A DNA stretch of 64,000 nucleotides from Neorhizobium alkalisoli (lineage in GTDB: Bacteria; Pseudomonadota; Alphaproteobacteria; Rhizobiales; Rhizobiaceae): the NCBI RefSeq assembly GCF_007829835.1, contig NZ_VIWP01000005.1, forward strand, positions 1-64,000. The letters are read 5' to 3'. Positions 23,356-32,332 of this stretch are shown here, piece by piece. Positions within the stretch are counted from its first letter, which is position 1. Every line of letters starts with the position of its first letter. The notes under the pieces were generated by a model. It was not told the DNA's origin, ran no database searches, and worked only from the letters and a program-made list of their open reading frames with translations. A program made the position numbers and the translations under genes.

Positions 23356-24195
23356 TCAAAGTTTTCTGAACAGTCCTTCCAGATCCTTTTCACCCTTGCG
23401 GGTCTGTGCACCCGCAGCCAGCCCCGCCAGCGCAAGCTCGATTGCCTTCGGTGCGGCAAAGGTTTCCCCGAGCAGCCGGTTGTTGACCTCAAGAGCGCCG
23501 CCAAGATCAGGCACGGCCGCATCGATCGCTCGCTTGGCCGCCCGCACCATACCCGGTGCCCGGCTGGCAATATCGCGGGCCAAAGCGTCGACGAAGGGAT
23601 CGAGCTCTTCCGGCGCAAGCGCCCGGTTCACCCAACCATAACGCTCCGCGGTTTCCGCATCGACCAGTGCCGCGCCGGTGATGATCTCGAGCGCCCGCGC
23701 CCGGCCGACCATTTGCGGCAGATAGGCCGTGCCGCCGGCACCGGGAATGATACCGACCAGCGCTTCCATCTGCCCCAGCCCCGCCTTTCCCTTGGCTGCA
23801 AACCGCATGTCGAGCGCCGAAAACAGTTCGGCCCCGCCGCCACGAGCAAGACCTGCAAGCTTGCCGATCGTCACCTGCGGCAAGGCCCGGATCCGTTCAT
23901 GCAGCCGCATCATCGGGTTCAGATGTTCCGTGCCGGGATCACCGAGATCGAGCGACATCAGCGTTTCCGGCGCATTGACGAAATTCATGTCGCCATGGGG
24001 AATGAAGAAATCCGGATCGGCGCTCTGGAAAACGATCACCTGGATCGCCTCGTCCTGCGCCACCCGCCCGGCAAAATCGTTGAGCTCGGGCATCAGCACG
24101 GCATCCAGCACATTGAGCGGCGGATGATCGATCGTCGCCCAGGCGGCCCCGCCTTCGGTGGCGATACGGATCGAACGGTAATTCTCATAGGGCAT
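23356..24195 (-). CDS. Enoyl-CoA hydratase/isomerase family protein
   Basis: A 279-residue crotonase-fold enzyme. The start at 24195 (MPYENYRSI) has AAGGAG 8 bp upstream. Visible motifs: ATIDHPPLNVLDAV at the N-terminus, an oxyanion-hole block GLARGGGAELFSALDMRFAA, and GIIPGAGGTAYLPQMVG, where the glutamate-bearing position of hydratases is replaced by glycine/alanine. The reaction is therefore uncertain. It is divergent from an HxlR-type regulator, which likely controls it. Confidence 0.85.
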   Translation of the reverse strand: MPYENYRSIRIATEGGAAWATIDHPPLNVLDAVLMPELNDFAGRVAQDEAIQVIVFQSADPDFFIPHGDMNFVNAPETLMSLDLGDPGTEHLNPMMRLHERIRALPQVTIGKLAGLARGGGAELFSALDMRFAAKGKAGLGQMEALVGIIPGAGGTAYLPQMVGRARALEIITGAALVDAETAERYGWVNRALAPEELDPFVDALARDIASRAPGMVRAAKRAIDAAVPDLGGALEVNNRLLGETFAAPKAIELALAGLAAGAQTRKGEKDLEGLFRKL

Positions 24196-24295
24196 CGAAG
24201 CCACTCCTTTTCAGTGAATGGCTAATGGTATAATTTGGATACCTAGCGTCAATTACGCACCTTCATGCCACCAGGTATAGTCGAGGAAACCATCG

Positions 24296-24730
24296 ATGAG
24301 CGACCGCCGCCAGAAGGCAGAGGCAACGCGCCGGACCCAGAACATTCCGGCTGCGATGCGTGAGGAAAAGGACGAGCGCCCGACCGGAGCCCGGCTTGCC
24401 TCCGACCGTCTGCTGCTCGACGAGATTGCCAGCAAATGGTCGATCCTCGTGCTTGGCGCCCTCTGCCATGGCCCGCTCCGCTTCAACCAGCTGAAACGTG
24501 AGCTTGATGGCGTGACGCAGAAGGCACTGACCCAGTGCCTGCGGCGGCTGGAACGCGACGGCATATTGAGCCGCACGGTCCTGCCCACCTCGCCGGTCTC
24601 CGTCGAATACGGCATCACGCCGCTTGGCCGCACGCTGGAAGCGCCATTCAAGGCGCTGGCGGACTGGACGGTCAAACATGGCGAGGATGTCGGCACCGCC
24701 CGCACCCGTTACGATGCCGGTTCGAAATGA
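24296..24730 (+). CDS. HxlR family transcriptional regulator
   Basis: A 144-residue winged-helix regulator. The HxlR pattern is clear: LLLDEIASKWSILVLGAL, LRFNQLKRELDGVTQKALTQCLRRLERDGIL, SVEYGITPLGRTLE. No effector domain or conserved cysteine-sensing motif stands out. It is divergent from the enoyl-CoA hydratase gene. Confidence 0.9.
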   Translation: MSDRRQKAEATRRTQNIPAAMREEKDERPTGARLASDRLLLDEIASKWSILVLGALCHGPLRFNQLKRELDGVTQKALTQCLRRLERDGILSRTVLPTSPVSVEYGITPLGRTLEAPFKALADWTVKHGEDVGTARTRYDAGSK

Positions 24731-24797
24731 ACCCGAGGCCACTCGTCAAAATGAGTTTCCGCTTGACGCACAATGCTTTCCGCCGGACCCTTGAAGC

Positions 24798-25850
24798 ATG
24801 ACCGACATGAATGACACAGCCGCCCCTGCCGACCTGCCGACCCCAACGGTGGAGGCTGTTTCTGCGCCGCAATCGCCCGCAACGGACACCATCCTGCGCC
24901 CGACGCCGGGCAATCCCGCGCCGGAGGATTTTACCACCGGGTATTTCACCGGCCATCGCGGCACGAAGATCCGCTACGCCGTGTTCCGGTCGAAAACCGT
25001 GCCGGCCAAGGGCACGATCGTGCTTCTGCAGGGGCGCAACGAGTTCATCGAGAAATACTTTGAGACCATCCGAGAACTCAACGCCATGGGCCTCTGGGTC
25101 GCCACCTACGACCTGCGCGGCCAGGGCGGATCGGCGCGGCTGAAAAAGAACCCGAAGAAGGGCCATGTCCGCCAATTTTCCGATTACGAAAAAGATCTCG
25201 AAATCTTTCTCGAGCAGGTGGTTCTGCCCGACACCCGCCTGCCCTTTTTCCTGATCGCTCATTCGACCGGGGCCCTGATCGCGCTCTCCGCTGCCCCCCG
25301 CCTGTCGAACCGTATCAGCCGCATGGCACTGCTTGCGCCCTATGTCGGCTTTCATGGCCAGGAAATGCCGGAAAGGCTGGTCCGCCCGCTGGTGACGGCC
25401 CTGCGCTGGACCGGGCTCGGCGGCCTGCAGCTCGGCGGCGACAAAAGGATGATCCCCTTCGAAAGGAACGGTCTGACCGGCGACCGGGCGCGTTTCGAGC
25501 GCAATATCGGCCTCTACCGTGATCTGACCGACCTGACGGTCAGCGCCCCGACGGCGACCTGGGTGCATACGACGCTGAAAGCCGCGAGCCGTGTTTCGGC
25601 GCAGGCACATTTGACCCGCATCACCATTCCGACGCTGATCCTCGCGCCCGTTCTCGACGGCGTCGTGCCCTACCGGCTGCAGGAGGATCTGTCGCGCAAT
25701 TTCCGCGCCGCGCAGCTGATCACCGTCACCGGCGCCCGCCACGAACTGCTGCAGGAAAAGGATATCTATCGCGCCCAGGCCATGGCCGCGATAGAGACCT
25801 TCATGCCAGGCCTCGACGGCGGGATCGAACTTTCTGAAACCGCCGCCTGA
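24798..25850 (+). CDS. Alpha/beta hydrolase, lysophospholipase-like
   Basis: A 350-residue hydrolase. A Pro/Ala-rich N-terminal extension (about 1-50) is followed by the alpha/beta fold. GTIVLLQGRNEFIEKYFETI lies near the oxyanion region, and the nucleophile elbow is AHSTGALIALSAA (Ser about residue 157). Asp in LAPVLDGVVPY and His in TGARHELLQEKD complete the triad. It resembles PldB/monoacylglycerol lipase-type enzymes, which release fatty acids from lysophospholipids or monoglycerides. It stands alone. Confidence 0.85.
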   Translation: MTDMNDTAAPADLPTPTVEAVSAPQSPATDTILRPTPGNPAPEDFTTGYFTGHRGTKIRYAVFRSKTVPAKGTIVLLQGRNEFIEKYFETIRELNAMGLWVATYDLRGQGGSARLKKNPKKGHVRQFSDYEKDLEIFLEQVVLPDTRLPFFLIAHSTGALIALSAAPRLSNRISRMALLAPYVGFHGQEMPERLVRPLVTALRWTGLGGLQLGGDKRMIPFERNGLTGDRARFERNIGLYRDLTDLTVSAPTATWVHTTLKAASRVSAQAHLTRITIPTLILAPVLDGVVPYRLQEDLSRNFRAAQLITVTGARHELLQEKDIYRAQAMAAIETFMPGLDGGIELSETAA

Positions 25851-25861
25851 CCGGTCAAGCC

Positions 25862-26335
25862 TCAGCCGCGCCGGGCCGCTTCGATCGCTGCAACGTCGAT
25901 CTTCTGCATTTTCATCATCGCATCAAAAGCACGCTTCGCTTCCCCACCGCCGGTCGCCAGCGCGTCGGTCAGCGCGCGTGGCGTGATCTGCCAGGAAATA
26001 CCCCAGCGGTCCTTGCACCAGCCGCAATCGCTTTCCTTGCCGCCATTGCCAACAATCGCGTTCCAGTAACGGTCGGTCTCCTCCTGATCGTCGGTGGCGA
26101 TCTGGAAGGAAAAGGCCTCGTTATGCTTGAACACCGGCCCGCCATTGAGCCCGATGCAGGCTATTCCGAAAACGGTGAACGCGACGACCAGAACATCGCC
26201 CTCCTTCCCGTCCGGATAATCGCCCGGCGCGCGGGTGATGGCGCCGACGGCGCTGTCCGGAAAGGTTTTCGCGTAAAAGCGCGCAGCCTCCTCGGCATCC
26301 CTTTCGTACCAAAGGCAGATCGTGTTCTTGGCCAT
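25862..26335 (-). CDS. VOC family protein (PhnB-like glyoxalase fold)
   Basis: A 157-residue protein with the 3-dmu-9_3-mt/PhnB pattern: ICLWYERDAEEAARFYAKTFPDSAVG, VLVVAFTVFGIACIGLNGGP, EAFSFQIATDDQEETDRYW, and CGWCKDRWGISWQITPRAL. Members are small dimers, often annotated as 3-demethylubiquinone methyltransferase-like; the true function is unknown. The start at 26335 follows GGAGG by 7 bp. It is divergent from the TetR regulator. Confidence 0.85.
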   Translation of the reverse strand: MAKNTICLWYERDAEEAARFYAKTFPDSAVGAITRAPGDYPDGKEGDVLVVAFTVFGIACIGLNGGPVFKHNEAFSFQIATDDQEETDRYWNAIVGNGGKESDCGWCKDRWGISWQITPRALTDALATGGGEAKRAFDAMMKMQKIDVAAIEAARRG

Positions 26336-26511
26336 TATCGTTCCTCCCAATATTCGGCTCATCGTGGAAGATAAGGCAGGTGTGACCTTTCTCCAGTCCC
26401 AGCCTAGCTCTAGTCACTGACAGGCTCGTGACCCGTATTTGCACCTTCTGGTCTTCATTGGCAGGCACCTCCGTGTTAGAGAGCGCACCCATAAAGAGTG
26501 AAAGGAAGAGC

Positions 26512-27129
26512 ATGGCGCGGACACTCATCCGTCCCGGCGGCCGCAGCGAGCGCATTCAGGTGGCAGTGCATGACGCGGTCCGGGCACTGATATCGGAACA
26601 GCCGCAGCAGGAACTGACGATCGCCCTGATCGCCGCGCGTGCCGAAGTCCCGCCTTCCACCATCTATCGCCGCTGGGAAACGCTCGCCAATCTTCTGGAA
26701 GACGTCGCCAGCGAACGTTTTCTGCCCGACAGCGTTCCAAAGAACACCGGCAGCTTCAAAGGCGATCTCGAACTCTGGCTGGAACAGCTGGTGGATGATC
26801 TTTCCTCCGGCCCGGGCCATACGCTTTTGCGGGAGCGATTGAACAATGTCCGGATCGCCCAGACGGCGGCCGGATATACGTTCCAGAACCTTGTCTGCCT
26901 CTGCGACCGTTGCGAGGCACGCGGCGAGCCGGTTCCTGATCCCGACCGGCTGATGGACCGGATCTTTGCCCCGGTCGTGTACAGAATGTTCTTCACCGGC
27001 CAGACGATCTCGAAAGCCTATCAGCTGGAGCTGATCGCCAATGTGCTGAAATCAGCTGAGCTGACCGTCGCCTTCGCCAGCCAGCCGTCCATCCGCGATT
27101 ACGTTCTTTACGAGAACGACCCTCAATAA
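26512..27129 (+). CDS. TetR/AcrR family transcriptional regulator
   Basis: A 205-residue regulator. The N-terminal helix-turn-helix is about residues 15-60 (ERIQVAVHDAVRALI, LTIALIAARAEVPPSTIYRRWETLANLLEDV). The C-terminal ligand half is of the TetR_C_16/29 type, with CLCDRCEARGEPVPD in the middle. The ATG at 26512 is preceded by AAAGGAAG. It is divergent from the VOC gene and close to the penicillin-binding protein gene end. The inducer is unknown. Confidence 0.88.
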   Translation: MARTLIRPGGRSERIQVAVHDAVRALISEQPQQELTIALIAARAEVPPSTIYRRWETLANLLEDVASERFLPDSVPKNTGSFKGDLELWLEQLVDDLSSGPGHTLLRERLNNVRIAQTAAGYTFQNLVCLCDRCEARGEPVPDPDRLMDRIFAPVVYRMFFTGQTISKAYQLELIANVLKSAELTVAFASQPSIRDYVLYENDPQ

Positions 27130-27147
27130 CCGTCGGTAGTGGGGCGA

Positions 27148-28905
27148 TCAGTAATTCGCGACCAGCTGCGGCTCGCCATCGCCGAATTTCGGCTGCACGC
27201 CGAGCAGTGGCGCGGTCCTGCTGACGATCTCGCGGGCCATCGGTGCTGCCGTGTAAGCGGCAAGGCGGCCACCCTTTTCGCCCGTCTGCGGCGAATCGAT
27301 CGTCGTCAGCACGATGTAACGCGGATGATCGATCGGGAAGCCGGCGAGAAAGTCATTGAAATTCTGGTGCTGGGCGTAGCGGCCATTGACCACCTTGTCC
27401 GCCGTCCCCGTCTTGCCGCCGATATTGTAGCCGGGAACAAGTGCATTGCGGCCGGAGCCCTTCACGCCGTTCCAGTGAAACAGGAAACGCATGTCGGCAC
27501 TGGTGGAGGGCTTGATGACCTGCGTGGCCAGCGCATCCGCCTCCGCCTGGCTGCGCGGAAAGAAGGTCGGCTCGATCAGCTTGCCGCCATTGATCAGCGC
27601 AGCGCCGGCAACGGCCGTCTGCATCGGCGTCGTGGCAACACCGTGACCGAAGGAAATCGTCGCCTGGTTGATGGCGCGCCACGGATGCGGCTGCGTCGGG
27701 GTCGCGACTTCAGGCAGTTCGGTCGTCATCTTCGTCAGAAGGCCGAGCTTCGTCAGGAAGGCCTGGTGGTCGGGGATCGGAACGCGGGTGGCGATCGTCG
27801 CGGTGCCGATATTCGACGAATACTGAAAGATTTCCGGCACGTTCAACGGCCGGTACTGCCCGTGTTCGTCATGGATGGTGAAACCCGACATGCGGAACGG
27901 CTTACTGGTGGCGTCGATCACCGTATTGAGCGTGATCTTGCCCATGTCGAGCCCCATGGCGAGCGTAAAGCTCTTGAAGGTCGAGCCCATCTCGAAGGTC
28001 GCATTGGTGATGCGGTTGAACCAGCCCTTCTCATATTCCTTGTCGACCGTGCCGTCGGGAAGCAGGCGAGACGGCTCGTTCGGATCGTAATCCGGCACCG
28101 AAGCCATGGCGATGACTTCGCCCGTATTGGCATCGAGCACAACGGCACCGGCCGCCTCGGCCTGATCGTCATGCATCGCCTGGGTCACGATTTGATGGAC
28201 GATATTCTGCACGCGGATGTCGATCGACAGTTTGACCGGCTGCAGCGGCCCGTCACTCGTCAGACCTGCGGCCCGAAGTGCTGCAACGCCCTGCTGGTCG
28301 ATATACCGCTCGATCCCGGCCAGCCCCTGATTGTCGATATTCACGTGACCGAGAATATGTGCGGCCGTCGACCCGCCTGGATAGAAGCGGCGTTTTTCTG
28401 GGCGAAAGCCGATGCCGGGAATGCCGAGCGCCATGATGCGGGCCTGCTGGCGCGGCGTCAGCTGCCGCTTCAGCCACTGGAACCCGGTCCTGGATTTGAG
28501 CTTCTTGTGGACGTCGGTCCAGTCGAGATCCGGAATGACGCTCGCAAGCTTCTCCACCGCCTCGTCGACATCGACGATCCGGCGCGGCTCGGCATAAAGC
28601 GAAACCATGTTGAGATCGGTCGCCAGAAGCGCGCCGTTGCGGTCGACGATATCCGGGCGCGAGGCAACCGGGTTTGTATTTTCCGGAATGGAGCCGGTCG
28701 TGATGTCCTCGGTCATGCCATATTGGGCAAGACGCGCGCCGATCACCACATAGGCAACAAGAAACCCGCTGGCGAGAATGGCAAGCCGCTGCTTGGCCTG
28801 CTTCCGGCGCAGCTGCGCGGCGCCCTTGAAGGCCGTGCTGCCCGACTTGCGGACGGCAAAGTGGCTGCGGCTCCGTGCGGAAAAAACGCGAGAAATCAAC
28901 TGCAT
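27148..28905 (-). CDS. Penicillin-binding protein, FtsI/PBP3-like transpeptidase
   Basis: A 585-residue class B transpeptidase. A single N-terminal membrane anchor (about 38-58, ILASGFLVAYVVIGARLAQYG) is followed by the PBP dimerisation domain (RPDIVDRNGALLATDLN) and the transpeptidase domain. All three active-site motifs are present: STFK in MGSTFKSFT, SSN in FQYSSNIGTA, and KTG in GGKTGTADK. The start at 28905 gives MQLISRVFSARSRSHF, as in rhizobial FtsI. It lies outside the dcw cell-division cluster and has no murein neighbours, so it may be a second FtsI paralogue rather than the essential one. Confidence 0.88.
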   Translation of the reverse strand: MQLISRVFSARSRSHFAVRKSGSTAFKGAAQLRRKQAKQRLAILASGFLVAYVVIGARLAQYGMTEDITTGSIPENTNPVASRPDIVDRNGALLATDLNMVSLYAEPRRIVDVDEAVEKLASVIPDLDWTDVHKKLKSRTGFQWLKRQLTPRQQARIMALGIPGIGFRPEKRRFYPGGSTAAHILGHVNIDNQGLAGIERYIDQQGVAALRAAGLTSDGPLQPVKLSIDIRVQNIVHQIVTQAMHDDQAEAAGAVVLDANTGEVIAMASVPDYDPNEPSRLLPDGTVDKEYEKGWFNRITNATFEMGSTFKSFTLAMGLDMGKITLNTVIDATSKPFRMSGFTIHDEHGQYRPLNVPEIFQYSSNIGTATIATRVPIPDHQAFLTKLGLLTKMTTELPEVATPTQPHPWRAINQATISFGHGVATTPMQTAVAGAALINGGKLIEPTFFPRSQAEADALATQVIKPSTSADMRFLFHWNGVKGSGRNALVPGYNIGGKTGTADKVVNGRYAQHQNFNDFLAGFPIDHPRYIVLTTIDSPQTGEKGGRLAAYTAAPMAREIVSRTAPLLGVQPKFGDGEPQLVANY

Positions 28906-29159
28906 CGGAAAATCCAGAAAACCGCCCGGGAACCTCGGCTGCGCCCATGGAGCGGCAGCGAATTCCCGTGCGAACGCAAAACCAGCGAACGCCACACTAA
29001 CGCATTTTTCGTAGCATTAAGAAGATTAACGAGAGGTTAAGACGGCGCCAATCCCGGTGACGGGAACGTCTCGCGATCGATCAATTTTTTTACGCTCCCA
29101 AGGCCCCTTATTCCCCATGGAAAAAGGGCTCATGCAACGCCCTGCCCTCCTCTGTTCTG

Positions 29160-29209
29160 CGGCATGAAAACCCGCCATGCGACAAGGCGCCTCGGCATTT
29201 TCATGCCGA
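29160..29209. repeat. Overlapping inverted repeats in a 356-bp gene-free region
   Basis: CGGCATGAAAA at 29160-29170 pairs with TTTTCATGCCG at 29198-29208. A shorter hairpin, TCGGCA/TGCCGA at 29192-29209, competes with it. The region 28906-29261 between the transpeptidase start and the GGDEF gene end has no supported gene. The nested pairing could be an attenuator or a regulator site, or chance. Confidence 0.3.
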
Positions 29210-29261
29210 CACCGGATGGGCGCACGTAGCGCCTATACCGGCTTGGATCACAGGATTTTCG

Positions 29262-30255
29262 TCAGGCGACGTCCGCAACGGGGCTGGCGGAAGGCAGAAG
29301 GCCAAAACTGTTCTTGCCGCTTGCCTTGACGACATAAAGCGCCTTATCGGCTTCGGCAAAAATATCCTTGGCGGGAATGCCCGGCAGGATCATCGCTGCA
29401 CCGACGGATGCGCTGACCTTGAGCTTGTTCGGCGCGGGGCCGACCCACCATTCCAGTTTGGTCACGATACGCTTGCAGATATCCTCGAGGTTCTTCAGCG
29501 ATCCGCAATCATGGAGAATGGCAAACTCGTCACCTCCGAGCCGGGCAATCAGGATCGCCTCCGGCACGGCTTCCGAAAGCCGGCGGCCGGCCTCGCGCAG
29601 ACAATCGTCACCGGCCTGATGCCCGAGCCTGTCATTGACCGCCTTGAAACTGTCGAGATCGACCAGAAGCAGCGCCTTGCCCGCCGATGGAGCTGAAGAC
29701 ACGACCTCGTCGAACACCGTTTCGAACCGCGCACGCGAGGCAAGCCCCGTCATCGTGTCGGTTTCGGCCAGACGGCGGATATGGTCGAACATCATCTTCT
29801 CGGCCGTGATCCTGCTTCATTCCGAACAGGCGAACCGGCACGCCGTGATCTCTCTCGACGATCGCAGTGATCCGGATCCAGCGATGATTGCCCTGGGCGG
29901 TGATGATCTCCGCATCGAGCGAAAAACCTTCGCCATCCCGGATCGCCGCCGAGCGGGCTTCATTCAGCTTCTTGCGGGATTCGGGCGAATAAAGCGCGAC
30001 AGTCGCATCACGCGTCAGAGCCGAGCGGGGTTCAAGATCGAACAATTCGTAGACGGTATCGGTCCAGGTGATCGTTTCATCCGGCAGGGTGCATTCCCAG
30101 ATGCCGATCCGCGCCGCCTTGAAGGATTTGTCGAACAGTTCCTGGAGCCGGTGAAACTGCTCCGAATTTGCCGACGTTGGCGGAAATGGCCCACGGGCCT
30201 GCGATTTCTCCGCTTCGGGAGATGCTGCACAATCACATTGCAGACCGTTCGGCAT
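29262..30255 (-). pseudogene. PAS-GGDEF diguanylate cyclase, broken by a frameshift
   Basis: The first frame (from 30255) encodes a PAS domain (FKAARIGIWECTLPDETITW, then YDLEPRSALTRD-like turns) that reads correctly up to RLFGMKQD. The next codons switch frame: the expected continuation ITAEKMMFDHIRRLAETDTMTGL is found one frame over and leads into a complete GGDEF domain with an intact ARLGGDEFAIL active site. The break is at about 29808-29811, where CAGGATCACG stands for an expected CAGGATATCACG, a 2-base loss. The GGDEF part could be translated alone from the ATG at 29795. It would otherwise synthesise cyclic di-GMP. A sequencing error cannot be excluded. Confidence 0.8.
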
Positions 30256-30438
30256 AACTGCTTCCTAGATTCCGATTTCATATCGGCGATTGGATTGTTC
30301 CAGCATGGATCAAAAACGTTTCATTTCTCTTTCCTTAAAAACTAATAAACCCTCGGAAAAAAGAGATGGAGACAAATTTACGTATAAAAATCATAATGAT
30401 GGGTGAGGCATTCCGAAGCAGGTCGACGGCATGCCCGG

Positions 30439-31029
30439 TCAGGCACAAAATCCTGTCCTGTCGGATTCCGTAATGTCTCGTATGACCTTGCAGGAAACGC
30501 CCGCAGCGATGACGCCGGCAGGAATATCCTTGGTGACGACGCTTCCCGAACCGATGATCGTATCGTCGCCGATCGTCACGCCCGGATTAATATGCACGCC
30601 GGCGCCGATCCAGACGCGGTTGCCGATCTTCACCGGCTTTGCATAACAGGCACCCGCCGCGCGCTCCGCCGCATCGATCGCATGGTTGGACGTGTAGATG
30701 CCGACGCGCGGGCCAAACAGGACATCATTGCCGATCTCGATGCCACCGCCATCCAGCATGACACAATCGAAATTGGCATAGAAATTATTGCCGATCGAGA
30801 TATTGCGCCCGAACTCGCAGCGAAAAGTCGGCTCGAAATGCACCCGCTCACCGACCGAGGCCAGAAGTTTTTGCAGGATCACTTCCCGCGTCGCGGGCGA
30901 CTGACCGAAACTCGAATTATATTCGTTTGTCAGGAAAACCGCCGCCTCGCGCGCGGCGATCAGTTCTGCGGTGAGATCATTGTACATCGCCCCGGAGCGG
31001 ATCGATTGCATCTGGTCGGCAAGCGTCAT
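30439..31029 (-). CDS. Maltose/galactoside O-acetyltransferase family (hexapeptide repeat)
   Basis: A 196-residue acetyl-CoA-dependent sugar acetyltransferase of the LacA/Maa/NodL group. The N-terminal Mac domain includes MYNDLTAELIAAREAAVFLTNEYN. The left-handed beta helix follows (GRNISIGNNFYANFDCVMLDGG, GIYTSNHAID with the catalytic His, then VWIGAGVHINPGVTIGDDTIIGSGSVVTKD). The start at 31029 follows AAGGAAC. It stands alone between the broken GGDEF gene and hisN. The acceptor sugar is unknown. Confidence 0.9.
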   Translation of the reverse strand: MTLADQMQSIRSGAMYNDLTAELIAAREAAVFLTNEYNSSFGQSPATREVILQKLLASVGERVHFEPTFRCEFGRNISIGNNFYANFDCVMLDGGGIEIGNDVLFGPRVGIYTSNHAIDAAERAAGACYAKPVKIGNRVWIGAGVHINPGVTIGDDTIIGSGSVVTKDIPAGVIAAGVSCKVIRDITESDRTGFCA

Positions 31030-31142
31030 GGAAAGTTCCTTCACGCAGTTTCCGGAGGCACTTGCCTACCGTCCGCCGCGTGAACCCGTTCTGAACAGCG
31101 CTCGGCGTCGCTTCCAGGCTTTGCCGATGTCGATTGAAGCGC

Positions 31143-31919
31143 CTACCGCCCCGCCAGCAGCGCCATCGCTTCCGCATGCACGGCCTTGGACCCGGCTGCG
31201 ATGATATTGCCACCCGCTTCTGGCCGGCCGCCATCCCATGTCGTGATGATGCCGCCCGCCTGTTCGATGATCGGGATCAGCGCGCCGACATCATAGGGTT
31301 TCAGATTGTTCTCGACCACGAGATCGATATGGCCGGATGCGAGCAGGACATAGGCGTAGCAATCGCAGCCATACCGGAACAGGCGCACTTTTTCCTCGAC
31401 GGCACGGTAGCGCACCAGATCCTCGCCGCCAAAGATATGCGGCGACGTGGTGAACAGGATCGCATCCGACAGTTTTCCGCAATCGCGTGTAGAAATCTGT
31501 CTTTTGCCGTCGCGACCGCGATACCAGGATTTCTGGCCATCGGCGTAATAGCGCTCTCCGGTAAAGGGCTGGTCCATCAGCCCCATCGTCGCGCGACCGT
31601 TCGACTGAAAGCCGATCAGCGTACCCCAGACCGGAAGGCCGGAAATGAAGGCGCGCGTACCGTCGATCGGATCGATCACCCAAATATGCTCGCGGTCGAG
31701 CCCGACATTTTCGTGCTCTTCGCCCAGAATGCCATGTTCGGGGAACCGTTCGCCGATCAGCGCGCGGATCGCTGTCTCGGCCGCCCGGTCACCTTCAGTG
31801 ACCGGATCGAACCCGCCCTGCTGCTTGTTGACGACGGAAAGCCCGGTGCGGAACCGCGGTAGCGTTTCTTCCGCAGCGGCTTCGGCAAGCAGGTCGAAAA
31901 AGGCGCGATCTGGCAGCAT
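31143..31919 (-). CDS. hisN: Histidinol-phosphatase, inositol monophosphatase family
   Basis: A 258-residue metal-dependent phosphatase. The family motifs are complete: GEEHE (metal ligand), WVIDPIDGTRAFISG (second metal site) and KPYDVGALIPIIEQAGG (third Asp block). It matches the HisN-type histidinol-phosphatase of alphaproteobacteria, the penultimate step of histidine biosynthesis, better than suhB, from the HxxxGxLxGxFQS-like GLPVWGTLIGFQ. The start at 31919 (MLPDRAFFD) is chosen by similarity. In rhizobia hisN sits next to an MmgR-type small RNA, as here. Confidence 0.85.
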   Translation of the reverse strand: MLPDRAFFDLLAEAAAEETLPRFRTGLSVVNKQQGGFDPVTEGDRAAETAIRALIGERFPEHGILGEEHENVGLDREHIWVIDPIDGTRAFISGLPVWGTLIGFQSNGRATMGLMDQPFTGERYYADGQKSWYRGRDGKRQISTRDCGKLSDAILFTTSPHIFGGEDLVRYRAVEEKVRLFRYGCDCYAYVLLASGHIDLVVENNLKPYDVGALIPIIEQAGGIITTWDGGRPEAGGNIIAAGSKAVHAEAMALLAGR

Positions 31920-32061
31920 GACAAGGCTTTCGGTGAGTGGAGATGCAGCGGTTTTAGAAGGAAACACCGGCCATGGAAACCACAAAACAGCGGCAGACAG
32001 TGATCAAAAAGCCATCAAGACGACTAATAATGATGCAATTTTAATCACCAAAATAAAGTGA

Positions 32062-32089
32062 TTGACAATTGTGCATAGCAGGCCTAGCC
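32062..32089 (+). promoter_or_regulatory. Promoter of the MmgR-like small RNA
   Basis: TTGACA at 32062-32067, about 16-17 bases, then CTAGCC at 32084-32089 as the likely -10. Transcription would start near 32096, in keeping with the RNA ending at the terminator at 32173. Confidence 0.55.
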
Positions 32090-32096
32090 TCGTCCT

Positions 32097-32173
32097 CACA
32101 GTCTTTGACTGTAAATACCCTCCTTGGGTGTTTCCTCCCTAGACTTAGCCGCGCCAAGAGCGCGGTTTTTTTT
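32097..32173 (+). ncRNA. mmgR: Small regulatory RNA, MmgR/alpha-r8 family candidate
   Basis: A compact transcript of about 77 nt, with a promoter in front and a strong rho-independent terminator at its end (CCGCGC-CAAGA-GCGCGG followed by eight T). The body carries two pyrimidine-rich loops, ACCCTCC and TTTCCTCCCT, typical anti-Shine-Dalgarno elements of rhizobial trans-acting sRNAs. It lies between hisN and an N-formylglutamate amidohydrolase gene, on the opposite strand to both, with cpdR next; from memory this is the location and 77-nt size of the alpha-r8 RNA MmgR of Sinorhizobium meliloti, which controls polyhydroxybutyrate granule formation. The family identity needs a covariance search. 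Confidence 0.75.
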
Positions 32174-32332
32174 GGCTTTTTTCGGGGGAAATGGCGCTGG
32201 GGCGGCACGGCTAAGCATCCGTCGAGCCTGCGAGATCACGCTTGGCGTTATGTGTTTTTGCCTCGACGGGCATTCGCTCACCCGGACAGGCAATGCCCAT
32301 CCAGGCGAATTCGCAGGAAGACAATCGGGAAT

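Noticed and set aside
27139..29040. 633-codon plus-strand frame over the FtsI-like gene.
   Set aside because: It is antisense to a gene with all three transpeptidase motifs.
30403..31083. 226-codon plus-strand frame over the acetyltransferase.
   Set aside because: It is antisense to a clear hexapeptide-repeat acetyltransferase.
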